From contig NC_088775.1 of NCBI RefSeq assembly GCF_954871325.1, forward strand, positions 34,821,561-34,885,560: a DNA stretch of 64,000 nucleotides. Direction: 5' to 3'. Source of the DNA: Gordionus sp. m RMFG-2023. Taxonomy: Eukaryota; Nematomorpha; Gordioida; Chordodea; Parachordodidae. The translations under genes were made by a program, and so were the position numbers. The notes under the pieces are model-generated. The model had not been told where the DNA came from and did not search any database. It was given only the letters and a program-made list of their open reading frames with translations. Shown piece by piece: positions 1 to 10,836 of the stretch (its first letter is position 1; each line of letters opens with the position of its first letter).

Positions 1-1340
1 AAAATATATATCTTTATAAAAATATTAACATAAGACTAACATTTAACATTAAAAAATCCCAATCTAGGTTCAAGCCTACAATATCTGGAAAAAATATCCA
101 AGCATCCAAGATCTTAATAATTTAAAAGGATTTTCTCAAGCCCACCTCAATCCCTAATAATTTTGTAACCAAGCCTAGCGATATTAAATTTATAATTAAT
201 AAAGGAGAAATCTCTGATTTACCAATTAGTCTACGGGTAAAATATAATACTTTATAAAAATATTAACATAAGACTAACATTTAACATTAAAAAATCCCAA
301 TATAGGTACAAGCCTACCATATTTGGAAAAAATTTCCAAGCATCCAAGATCTTAATAATTTAAAAAGATTTTCTCAAGCCCATTTCAATCCCTTTTTGAA
401 AACCAAGCCAATATTAATTTTGAGAAATATTTTTTAAGCCTAGTCTAACCCATAATAATTTTGAAAAAATTTTCCCAAGCCTAGAGATATTAAATTTATT
501 GAATTAACTCAGTTATGAATTTCTATATAAAATATTAATAATTTTTAATATTTAGTATACTTTGACAATTGGTTTTAATATGGCTTCCTACAGTTGCACT
601 AATTTTGAAAAAATCATGTGAATTGGTAATAAGGGAAACTGAGAAAGCCTGAACAAAGCACTTATTAGAGAATCATGACAAAATAAGCTCTGTCCTAATA
701 TTATTTATGTTTTTTTTACATTTTAAACTAACAGGTAAATCAGATATTTACCCTTCATGTGATGATAAATCAATTAAAAATTTAACTATCTCCGAGTTGG
801 GAAAAATTTTCAAAATTATATTGGATACGACTGGGCATGGAACCTCAAAATTAATATTAGCTTGCAACTGACATGGGAATATCTTTTACAAATTATTAAG
901 GGTTGAGCTGGGCTTGATAAACTTTTTTATAATTATATGCTTCCCTAATATTGTGAGCTTGGACCTGGCATGACACTATCGTAAAAAATGAATAAAAATC
1001 TCATTCCCCGTCATTTTTGATGGGCTTTTTTAATAATTTGATATATTTAATAAATAATGTATTACTTTCCTATGTTTAAACATTGGTATAAACTCAAGAC
1101 TTGATCAATGGACATGGGAATATCATTTACAAATTATTAAGGGTTGAGTTGGGCTTGATAAACTTTTTTATAATTATATGCTTCCTTAATTATATGCTTC
1201 CTAATATTGTGCCTCCTACAATTTTGAAAATTTCCCAAGCCTAGAGATATAAAATATTAATAATTTGTAATATTTAGTAAATAATGTATTACTTTTTGGT
1301 TTTAATATGGCCTCCTACAGTTGCATAGAAAATTTAAGTT
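1..1340. repeat. Degenerate ~238-240 bp repeated blocks
   Basis: Long blocks recur at a nearly constant offset. About 140 bp from position 15 recurs from 252, and about 80 bp from 869 recurs from 1109. A block around 460-600, ending in a 'cctcctacagttgca'-type motif, recurs around 1225-1325. The copies differ by substitutions and small indels, so this is an old tandem or segmental repeat. No open reading frame of interest lies in it. Confidence 0.75.
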
Positions 1341-1360
1341 ATAGGATCATCTGTTTGTAT

Positions 1361-1386
1361 AAAATAAATAAATAAATAAATAAATA
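1361..1386. repeat. (AAAT)n microsatellite
   Basis: Uninterrupted run of the 4-bp unit aaat, directly followed by the 16-bp minisatellite. Confidence 0.9.
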
Positions 1387-1387
1387 C

Positions 1388-1462
1388 GTAGCGATGACAT
1401 GACGTAGCGATGACATGACGTAGCGATGACATGACGTAGCGATGACATGACGTCACGATGAC
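1388..1462. repeat. 16-bp minisatellite
   Basis: Four head-to-tail copies of gtagcgatgacatgac, then a degenerate partial copy. The boundary with the partial copy creates a perfect CRE-like palindrome tgacgtca at about 1449-1456. There are no spacers, so this is not a CRISPR array. Confidence 0.9.
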
Positions 1463-2499
1463 TTAGTTAGGACATCGGAAAATTATAATATAGATTAAGA
1501 GAATATGATATTATTCCACAGATGTATGCTATATTGAGATCATCGTGTAACTTGTAAAGACGGTCATCAGCTAATAAGAATTTCCCATATCATATTCATA
1601 GCGATCATATTGATAAAATTAGAATAATTGTTATGTTATTTTTCAGGATCACTGACACAGTTGTCTACGTTTACGCCATATTTATGTAATCGTGAGCTTG
1701 ATCACTAGTTTTACCTATAGTCATCATCGCTGGCTTGATTTGTTTAACGATAGTCAACAGGTAATCGTTGGCTTGATCCCTCGCTTGTAAAAACGATCAT
1801 TATCTAATAAGAATTTACCTAGATCATATTCATGGTGAGTAGTATTGAATTGACATTATCAACTAATGGTTATGGTATCTTCGTTGTACATCCAGTAAAT
1901 ATTTGTTGAGTCCCAAACTGTCTGATTAAGCGGTTAAGTTATATGATAGTATTGGCTGCATTTATATTCCGACTGAGAGTTGATGTGAGATTAAGACAAA
2001 AAAAAAATTTTTTTTTAAACTACTGACGATTTATTTCATAAATTACAGTATTTTCATCATATTAATTTAAATTACTTAAAGAAAAATTGACCATATATAA
2101 AAAAAAATTTATCATTATTATTTAAAAAAAAAAATCAATTATTACAATTAATAAATTTGTTATAAAAAACTTTGTTTAAATATAAATGACCCAGGGTCAA
2201 TCATACAAATAATAAAAAAATTTCTTTTATCAACACATTTCAATACTCATTTAACAATATACACTGATAAGATAAACACAAAAAAATTTCTAGCACATAT
2301 TCAATAACAAAGTCAAAATGTCATTAATGTCCCAACATTTTATTTTAATTTTTTTTATCACATATTAAAATAAATTTTTATTTTACATTGTTCATCAATG
2401 TTTCTTAATATTAAAAGAAAAATTTATTTTAAACTTATTTACACAAAAGATTGTCTTTTACTGAACCTTCTAATACCAAAACCGTGGTATTATTCTGTT
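1463..2499. other. A+T-rich intergenic DNA with one duplicated block
   Basis: No gene recognised. A block near 1551-1620 (around 'aagaatttcc' and 'catattcat') is repeated in diverged form near 1787-1850, about 236 bp away. That is the same spacing as the blocks in the first 1.3 kb. The rest is low-complexity A+T DNA. Confidence 0.6.
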
Positions 2500-2712
2500 T
2501 TATCCTTTAGGAAAAAAAATTTTCGAACCAATTTTAATACCTAATTGATTTTTATCACAATGATTAATCATATTCATCAATTTAGATATATCAATATATA
2601 TACCTTTAATTGAGTCTTTTATTTCTTTTAATTCCTGGAGTACTACCACTGATCTCTCCGCACATTCTTGAATATTACTATAATTATCTGACACCACAGT
2701 GTCTTTCTTCAA
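2500..2712 (-). other. Unassigned open stretch, coiled-coil-like
   Basis: A minus-strand open stretch of about 70 codons with a polar, heptad-like middle (ECAERSVVVLQELKEIKDSI). It has no ATG at its start, no recognised domain and no convincing splice partner nearby. It could be one exon of a small host gene or chance in A+T-rich DNA. I assign no function. Confidence 0.15.
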
Positions 2713-3716
2713 ATTAATATACCTTTGTCAGTACAAATGTACATTTCTTTAGTAAAATTTTTACTACAATAAATAACCCATATATTTAGACCAATAATAA
2801 TATTGTCACTAACGAATTATTTATATCAAATTTATCAACATTTTGTACAACATTTGATAATAATATCCTTATACTCGGAAATTTTATCAAATAGGCAAGG
2901 CTCAATATAAATTAAAAAGCCCATTTCATCATATAAAAATTTTTCTTACTTTAAAATTTGCCGTGTTACAAAAATTTTTTTTTTAAATATTAAAAAAATT
3001 TTTGTTTTTACTTTATACAACCGAATTAATCTAAATATTTTGTCTTACAAAATTATAAATTACTTTACAGATTAATTCCAAAAATATTTACAAAGAAAAA
3101 ATTGCGTTGTGTATACATTAAATTAAATATAAGACAAAATTTTTTTACCTTTATGTCCTAATTAAAATAATTTTATAGGACTCTTTCACAATTAAAAAGT
3201 TATATCTTTTCTTAAAAATATCAAAAACTTTAAACTTAATTTTATTTAATAATCAAAATTTTCAATAAACTTTATTTTATTTAATAATCAAAATTTTCAA
3301 TAAACTTTATTTTATTTAATAATCAAAATTTTCAATAAACTTTATTTTATTTAATATATATATATATATATACATATATATAAGCTATATACATGATATC
3401 TTTTTCATAAAACAAATTCAAATTATCATCAAATTATTTTCAAAATTATTGCCAAAAACTATATGATCTTTTTTTTATAATTGTTGATTGACATTTCTAT
3501 ACAAAAACATTTTAATTTTAATAATTAAACCAGTAGTAATTATAAATTATACAATCATTAATAATAAATGTATTATTTTTTCATAGATTTAAAAATATAA
3601 TTTTAAAAAAATATATTTATAGAAGAATTCATAAAATATCTGTATTATTATAAATGTAAATATGTTATATTTTATATTTAATTATATTTATTTATTACAT
3701 GTATTTTAATTAGATA
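2713..3716. other. A+T-rich DNA, no gene seen
   Basis: Very A+T-rich. It contains a 35-bp tandem repeat (3233-3353) and a TA-rich microsatellite directly after it. Nothing coding is recognisable. Confidence 0.6.
3233..3353. repeat. 35-bp tandem repeat, ~3.5 copies
   Basis: The unit starts actttattttatttaataat and ends caaaattttcaataa. Copies are almost identical, so the array is recent. It runs into an (AT)n tract at 3353-3382. Confidence 0.85.
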
Positions 3717-3724
3717 GACTTATT

Positions 3725-4940
3725 CATAGGCGTAGCCAGGAGAGGGGACAAGGGGAAATTCCCCCCCCCCTTCAGAAATTTATCACTTTTTGTAAATATC
3801 ATTTTTAGCTAATAAAAAATATCCCCCTTAGTCCTCCTCCCACTCCTTGACCCTCAAATATGTATGCATATATCTTAAATAATAATTTAAAAGAAAGAAT
3901 GTAAAAGTTGATATTTTTTTTATAAAACTATTCATCATAATTTATAGATTTTTGGGAAAATAAATTTTTAAATAAATAAAATGAACCAAAAATGTTTTTT
4001 AATAAATGAAATATAAGCCAAAAATAAGTCTTAAGACAGAAGTGAAATGTATTATAATTATTAATAATAGATCCATAAAATTAATAAATAATATAATAGA
4101 CCCATAAAATTAATAAATAATATAATATATCAAATATAATTTTTTATAAAGTGTGTAATTTTAATTTATTAATCTTAATAAAAGTTAAATATAATTTTAA
4201 AACTATTGATAAAATTAAATCATAAATTAAAAAAATATTAAAGCACAATACAAACAGTGGAATATTATATGTCGTAGATTTACAGTATATCTAATTATCA
4301 AATGACAATCAAGTAATTTTTACCTATATAGCGAATAATCTATTTTACAGATAACTATAAAATATTGATAAGGACATCAGAAAATACCTTTTAAAGACAT
4401 TGTGGGATAAATAATATAAAAATTAAATTTAAATATCATTTTCTTAAAATAAATAGATGGCGTTAAATAATTGAATGCAAATTGTTGCGTATTTAATATC
4501 AAGTGCCTTGATTAGTAAAATTTGTTAAATTATTAACTGTAATATATTCTCTAACTGTCAAATATGTCTGTAAAAGTGGAATTTTACCTAGTATTTTATA
4601 ACTAATTCTATATAATAGAGTAAAATCAACTATATGTCTACTTACTTTTTATAAATAAATTACTTATAATTGTTTGGAATAAATTATTACCATGCTTTTA
4701 TATTAAGGTATATACAATACAAATAATTTATTATATTTTTATTTTATATAAACTAATAAAAATATATTTCATATTTGTTCCAGGCTTATATATTAAAATT
4801 TGTAAAAATATTTATGACTATAGACTAAAGTAACCCGGCCGAAGGCCCGCCCAAAAGGGGGTCTGGGGGCGAAGCCCCCAGTAATTTTTTAATTCCACCC
4901 CCCCCCCCCCCCCCTTATGAAAATCCTGGCTACGCCTATG
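3725..4940. mobile_element. Non-autonomous hAT element (TIR + 8-bp TSD)
   Basis: The ends are inverted copies: cataggcgtagccagga at the left, tcctggctacgcctatg at the right. The element is bounded by a perfect 8-bp duplication gacttatt at 3717-3724 and 4941-4948. Eight-base duplications and this kind of TIR are typical of the hAT superfamily. No transposase is visible, so it would depend on an enzyme supplied elsewhere. Inside the right end are a G+C-rich patch (about 4834-4880) and a run of 17 C (4898-4914). The intact ends and duplication suggest a fairly young insertion. A related right end survives at about 30.06-30.10 kb. Confidence 0.92.
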
Positions 4941-5193
4941 GACTTATTGTTCGTCATTTTAAGCTTAAAAATTATGTTTTATAGAATATAGTTATTACAT
5001 TACTAATACCCATTAGAACATTAGATAAACTTTGCAAATATAATGTAAAATATAATATAATTTAACAAACAACGACTTCATGATACAAAGTATAATAAAA
5101 GATATAATGGAAATTAAATTAATGCAAATGATAATATGAGGAAGAAGGGGGGGGGGATTTTAAATAATTTAGGGAAGAAGAAGAAAATCTAGA

Positions 5194-5724
5194 TTAATCG
5201 TGCTCCTCGGTGAATGAACCTATGAAGCATGTGAAATTAGATTTTATAATCTGAATTCCTATGCATTGACGTAAGTAGAAGCCATCTTTTGGGTCTCCTG
5301 ATTTAGTTCTTAAGGCTCTGCCAATCTTTTTAATTAGGCAAAGAGCCTGACTTCCAAAGGATGTTAGAGTTGTCGTGACAACTGGTACGAATTTATACTC
5401 ATCTAGAATATCCACATATTTATTTGTTTTAAAATCTTCGGTGTATTTTAAAATGTCTTTATTGATGTTAAAGGGTGAGAGGGGGTCAACGCAGGAGAAC
5501 GTTAGAAATTGTCCATTCTCCCAAGAAATTTGTGTAATTCCATCAGGTCGTCTCCCATCCGTAAAGAGACCTGGGGGTTTTAAAATGGCAGGAAAAGCTG
5601 CGGACTGTAAAGCTCGTTTTATGAGAGCATAGCATCTGTTATGCCGGATTAAGCGTCCACTGATAAAGATGCATTGGAGGCACTGACGACCAGTTTGACT
5701 TACTGGATTTTGCACTTGACGCAC
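5194..5724 (-). pseudogene. LINE-1 C-terminal domain (CxxC knuckle + RLE-like)
   Basis: A 176-codon open segment of LINE-1. Near its start is a CxxC motif (RQCLQC); the expected histidine before the second cysteine pair is Q. It is followed by a RHNRCYALIKRAL helix. RRPDG about 65 residues in, an aromatic/acidic segment after SWENGQF, then FVPVVTTTLTSFGSQA and GRALRTKSGDPKDG complete the pattern seen in restriction-like endonuclease LINEs. In the family this domain nicks target DNA. It is aligned with the LINE-2 segment at 47681-48031, which keeps the histidine. Confidence 0.75.
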
Positions 5725-6539
5725 TTGTATGAAACTGAGGCTGTTATATTTGAATGGCTACAGCAAAACTGAATTCTTGATTTGAAAGTTCGAGATCAAG
5801 ATTTTTAGAGGGGATGGCATCTCATGTCCTGAACCTTGGTTGAGGGAAGCTAATAGGGCATGATCTTCAGATTGCAGAGTCGAAAAGAGGTAATCAACGG
5901 ACCTTGCAATCATCGGATTATCCCAATCCTTTTGTTTATGGGAGGCTGGTGGATGGCATTCATCTCCGACTGAGGCTTTCCATATGACATAGGCTTCGTC
6001 AAGCAGTGCATCTGGCAAGGACAGGTGATCAGTTATTATTTTGGAGCTTGCCAATCTGGACGAGATGAAACCACTAATTGATAAGGCTATGGGTGATCGT
6101 AACCCTAAGCCTCCTTTATTGCAGGGGAGAGTGGCTTGATGCCACGAATTGGAGTTAAATTTGAGATTAGTTATTTTTTAATGATGTTTTTAATTATGGA
6201 TTCATATGCTCTTAAGGGTTTCGGATGTTTAAAAATAGCAGTTGACCATAGAGCATATAGGATCTTTGGTATATCGAAGAAATTTTTAATTAAGAAGAAA
6301 GATTTATGGGTGGGAAGTTGCATAATTAGTCCCTCCATATTGTTTAAATTATTCGAAGTAGCCTGGAAAAAGGCTTCAACTACTAAATAGCCTCCAACTG
6401 GTGAGCCAAAATGTGTTAGTTCTTCAGCCATAACCTCTTTAAAGGCGTGGCAGTTGGGAGATTGAGAGGTGAGCTGACAGAATTCTGTTTTGTCAACGTT
6501 TAAGAGAAGGCCTATGTCTGACCCATCCTTTTGCAAAAT

Positions 6540-7119
6540 TTCTAGGGCTTTGTCTATCTCTTCTAGGTTTCCACTTATAATCCCGTCATCTATGTACCAG
6601 ATATGAAGATCTAACAGGCAGCTGCTTTTTTTTTTAACTAGATTATCTATTCCTAGACAGAATAATATCCACCCTAGGGGATGTCCCTGTTGAATTTTTT
6701 CTGAAGAAGAAAGCCTGTATTCACCATATTATAAGATGGAGGGATTCGCATAGCAGCTTGTAGCATGGGAAGCTATTAATGAAGGATTTTAGGAAGACAG
6801 ATCATTTTATTGTGTTGTATGCATAGTTGAAGTCAATTTTAATCAGGTGTTTATTTAGAGGATTATTTTGAAGATAGATGCGGGTTATATGAGCGGCAGA
6901 CTCACAGCCGCCTTCGACACCAACCCTTAGTTGAGTTGAAATGAGAATTGTGGAGTCTTTCTCATTGATTCGAGCCGAAATTAATTTTGATATTAATCTC
7001 TTAAAGAGGGTGCCTATGGCAATTGGGCGTAGGTCTTTGTTGGGTTTTGTAAGAGCGATTAGTTTTACTCTAAACATAATTGGCTGGGCAAAGATAGGAA
7101 CGTCACAATGTAAGATCAC
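6540..7119 (-). pseudogene. LINE-1 reverse transcriptase core
   Basis: The 7119-6802 segment carries RT motifs 1-3 (KPNKDLRPIAIG, a GVEGGCESAAH motif, IKIDFNYAYNTI with the first catalytic Asp). A second segment at about 6720-6540, in another frame, carries QGHPLG and YIDDG, the catalytic Asp pair. A frame shift separates them, so no functional enzyme is encoded. Confidence 0.85.
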
Positions 7120-7584
7120 AAAGGAGTGTTATACTGTTGAGTAGGGTAGTTTGAGAATTTGGAAGAGGGATAATTAGGTCTTGAAGATATATTGGTCTCA
7201 TGCCTTCAAAACCATGTGCAAAATCTTTTTGGAAGGTTGAGATTGCTTTTCTCACTTCCTCTGGGGAAAATTCTAGTGGATAAGATATGGGATTTACACC
7301 AGATAATTCAGCTGTAGATGCCTGTTATGGGGGGGGGGTGCTTCATAGCCAATCGGGTATAAGTTTGAAAATTAATGGGGCTAGTGTGTCTGATGAAGAG
7401 GTCAGACGAAGTGCCCCTTTAATATCTAAATTATCGATTTTTTCCCCACTAAATTTACTTTTATCTAAAAAGTATTTACGGATAACTTAAGTGTTAAGGT
7501 TATGTCCATTGAAATGTTGTCTAGATCATTTAACATGTTCTTAATTTGTTGAGTGAGGGACAGTTTGCTTTTGTCAGTTGGAAC

Positions 7585-7960
7585 CTAAAAGGCATGGAAG
7601 CCAAATAAGAAAAACATTTTCCAGTGCTGTGGGGAGTTAAAATTGGTTAGAAGGTTATTAATAGTTTTACTATATGATTTAGCAGGAAGCCTGGCTCCCC
7701 GGGGGATTCTTGAGATAATATGAGATTTAGGTAAATTTGTAAATTCATCGGATGGTAACTCATTGGAAGTACAGGGTGAGTCCTCATTAACAGATAAATT
7801 ATTAATTGTGGTAAGAGCTGGGATATGCGATGGGGATGTTGATGTTAATTGCATAGAGAAAATAGAGGGGGGATAGGATCTGTGAAAGTGACGGATGTGA
7901 TAAATGACATATTTTACCACTTTTATTGTGCTTCCTTAGGGTTCCATTTTTGTTGATTAA
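7585..7960 (-). pseudogene. LINE-1 N-terminal segment
   Basis: Minus-strand segment with a cysteine pair (CPNC) near its beginning at about 7980, then SHIISRIPRGARLPAKS. LINE-2 has the matching SRIPIAARV segment at about 49990. The LINE family has an N-terminal C2H2-like finger here. The assignment rests on the paired copies in this window. Confidence 0.55.
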
Positions 7961-8249
7961 GGTATGTAGCACACAGTTTGGACATTTTTTCTAATTGGGA
8001 TATGTGTAGAAGGGAACATTTATATTTATATGGGGTGGGGCAAGGTGGGAAAGGGAATTAAAATTTTTTGTGTTATTGTTTTCCTTAGAAGAGGGGGAAT
8101 AAGATGGATATATAAAAAAAATTTAAAAATAAGAAGAAAAAAAAGGACTCGAAATAAAACTGTTTAATAAAATGTATTTTTTTTAAGATAGTTTTTTTTA
8201 TTATGTTTTTAATGTAATACATTTAGAATAAATCTTTTTATTACTTTTT

Positions 8250-8830
8250 TAAAATTTTTTTTAGATTTTTGGGATTTAGAAAAAAAATTTTTTTTGACTC
8301 ATTTGTAAACTAACTTATATAAACATAAAATGAAAAAAATTTTAAGGTTTCGTCATTATATCTGGAGTTATGATGTCAATTCTCAATTTAGTCAATTTTT
8401 TTTAGATTTTTGGGATTATAAAAAATATTTTATTCTTTAGACTCATTTTGTGTAAAATAACTTATATAAACATAAAATGAAAAAAATTTTAAGGTTCCGT
8501 CATTATATTTGGAGTTATGATGTCAATTCTCAGTTTAGTCAATTTTTTTTAGATTTTTAGGATTATAAAAATATTTTATTTTTTCGACTCATTTTGTGTA
8601 AACTAATTTATATATAAACATAAAATGGAAAATTTTTTAATTATTTTTGGTGTTATGTTGTCAATTCTCAGTTTAGTCAATTTTTTTTAGATTTTTGGGA
8701 TTTTAAAAATATTTTATTCTTTTGACTCATTTTGTGTCAACTAACTTATATAAACATAAAATGAAAAAAATTCTAAGTTTCCTTCATTATTTTTAGAGTT
8801 ATGTTGTCAATTCTCAGTCCTATTATTTAT
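8250..8830 (+). repeat. ~147-bp tandem repeat, four copies
   Basis: Four diverged head-to-tail copies begin near 8250, 8398, 8545 and 8684. Each contains agatttttggga, gactcattttgtgtaaact, cataaaatgaaaaaaattt and tcaattctcagtttagtcaa in that order. Two inverted copies follow at 9185-9445. Confidence 0.85.
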
Positions 8831-9184
8831 TCATATATAATATTCTCAATTTATAAGGTAAAAATTTTTATTTTTCTAATTTAATGCTATGTTGGGATAT
8901 TTTAAAATTTATCAATTTTATATTGAATTTTTTACGTAAATAATTGAATTTATTTATAGCAATAGATGCCATATAAGATCTATCTTTTATTTTGCATATT
9001 TATAAAAATTAATTTCTTTATTTAAAAATTCGAGCCGTGCTGTCAAAACTTTCACACTATTAATATCAAGACATCTTTGCCCATTATAAGATGATAAATG
9101 TGATAAATATAGCTATCTTAAATGCCTTATTAAAATAAATTTATACAACTTTTAAGGGCCCCTAAATTTTAATAGAAGTAAACT

Positions 9185-9445
9185 AGTTTTAAAAAAATTG
9201 ATTAAACTGAGAATTTACATTATAACTCCAAATATAATGACGGAAACTTAAAATTTTTTTGATTTTATATTTATATAAATTAGTTTACACAAAATGAGTC
9301 AAAAAATAAAATATTTTTAAAATCCCAAAAATCTAAAAAAATTGACTAAACTGAGAATTGACATCATAACTTAAAAAATAATGAAGGAAACTTAAAATTT
9401 TTTTCATTTTATGATTATATTAGTTTGTACCAAATAAATTAATCC
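9185..9445 (-). repeat. Two inverted copies of the 8.3-8.8 kb repeat
   Basis: Reverse-complement copies of the same unit (tgactaaactgagaattgac, acaaaatgagtcaaaaaa, tcccaaaaatctaaaaaaat). With the four direct copies they form an imperfect palindrome about 1.2 kb long, with about 360 bp between the arms. It could be the two ends of a foldback-type element, but I found no target duplication. Confidence 0.8.
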
Positions 9446-10697
9446 AAAGTAAAGAATTATGCTTCTATAATTCATTTTATTTTTTATTAAAATATAATTT
9501 TTTTTAAAATCTATTACGCCATCTTCCGGAAATATATTTATGATATGTAAAATATATTATGGATTTTATATTTTCTATGTAATATATCTTGTTAATACAT
9601 TTGAAATTTACTTTGAAGACAAATAAAAGTATCATAAAGAGAAGTTATGTAAAAACTAAACGTCTTCATTTTAGAAAAATATTTAAAGATGTGATGAGGA
9701 GATCATTTTCTAATTTAGGCTTAAGAAATTATTTTTTACTAAAAGCAATCTTATGAAGAATTATTATTTTAAAACACTTTTTAAATAAAAAAACAAGTGT
9801 GTTAAATTCAAAATTTTTTTAAAGAGATGGAAATGTGCATAATATTCATTTGCATATCCTTATGGATTGAGAATATTAATATATATATATATAAATAAAA
9901 ATCGATATACATACATGAAAGTTATATAAACGCAAAATATAAAAATAATTTTAAACACTAAACTAAAACGCAAAATGTAAAAAAATGTAAACATAAACGC
10001 TAAACCAAAACGCGAATCACATATCAATTATTCTATTTGAATATTATTCTATTATTCCAATTTTATCAATCTTATTCAATAATTCCTATTCAATTCAATA
10101 TTCTATTAATACATTCTAAATTCCAATTCCATTATTCTTATTTGACATTCAATAAATTATTCTATACTAAACGACGAATTAATGATAACGATTTGAACAG
10201 TATGGGATTGAGGATAGAAGAGATAGGAGAACTTACAAAAACAGCAAAGGATTGGAAGCGAGTTCCACGACGACTAGAAAGATTGAAGAAAGAGCTAGGA
10301 ATGTTAATACATTTGAAATTTATTTTAAATTATATAAACCTACGGACTTGTAATATTATTTCTTTCACTTAACATAATATTAATCTAATAGTTACATTGA
10401 TTGTTATTAAATTTGAAAAGTATATATATAGAATTTATTAGGTTAATAGTCAGTTAGTATAATTTATAATAAATAAATTAAATATAAAGTAATTTAGTAT
10501 CGATATCTTTATAATTTTTTTTACACCATATTAACATATCTGTTCTATACATATTATAAATTTATGGACTACTCTTTCTTCCATATTCTATTTTATTTAT
10601 TTAGATAATTTTAATTTTGGATAAATTTGATTTACATAATACAAATATTTAATTTATATTTTTAAAATATAATTGATAGGATATAAATAAATTTTTC
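9446..10697. other. A+T-rich DNA upstream of MRPS2
   Basis: Mostly low complexity. An open stretch at 10037-10372 (+, 111 codons) is low complexity in its first half. Its second half (SMGLRIEEIGELTKTAKDWK) resembles the tail of some retroelement pol proteins. I do not call it a gene. The MRPS2 promoter must lie somewhere here, but no motif could be pinned. Confidence 0.4.
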
Positions 10698-10754
10698 CTG
10701 TCTATTCTCAGTTTACCTGACCATTCGCAGTTTACCTGTCAATTCTCAGTTTAG
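10698..10754 (+). repeat. Three 19-bp repeats just upstream of the MRPS2 ATG
   Basis: Exactly three head-to-tail 19-bp units: ctgtctattctcagtttac, ctgaccattcgcagtttac and ctgtcaattctcagtttag, ending 12 bp before the ATG at 10767. The core tcaattctcagttta also occurs in every unit of the 8.25-8.83 kb tandem repeat. The triplet may therefore derive from that repeat family, or may be a regulatory or 5'UTR element. Function is inference. Confidence 0.85.
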
Positions 10755-10766
10755 TTACACCCTAAA

Positions 10767-10836
10767 ATGCAGAAGCTCTCATTAAATTATTTAAAAAAAT
10801 GTTATTCAATTTTGTCTGATGTCTCTAAACAAAAAG
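10767..10836 (+). CDS. MRPS2: MRPS2 exon 1 (presequence)
   Basis: Codes MQKLSLNYLKKCYSILSDV and a few more residues. It ends in phase 1 at aaaag, followed by donor gtatat. The 41-bp intron 10837-10877 ends in tttaaag. The exon supplies the likely import signal. The conserved S2 fold begins in exon 2. Confidence 0.85.

Larger units (their letters stand above)
5150..8110 (-). mobile_element. LINE-1: broken RLE-type non-LTR retrotransposon
   Basis: Minus-strand LINE in the usual order: N-terminal segment (about 7960-7585), reverse transcriptase (about 7119-6540), thumb/connector (6536-5758) and a C-terminal zinc-knuckle plus endonuclease-like domain (5724-5194). The RT shows LTKPNKDLRPIAIGTLFKRL, a PLGWILF-like B motif and the catalytic motif YIDDG. 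The C-terminus has GRRPDGITQISW, which resembles the PD-(D/E)XK type of the R2 superclade. The frame is broken at about five or six places, so it is dead. It is the same family as LINE-2 at 47.5-55 kb. No poly(A) tail or target duplication was identified. Confidence 0.85.

Noticed and set aside
1388-1462. CRISPR-like regular repeat
   Set aside because: Units are directly adjacent with no spacers, in eukaryotic DNA. The same applies to 51035-51650.
10037-10372. Possible gene upstream of MRPS2 (111 codons)
   Set aside because: The first half is low-complexity F/I/Y/S text. The second half only loosely resembles retroelement tails. No splice partner.
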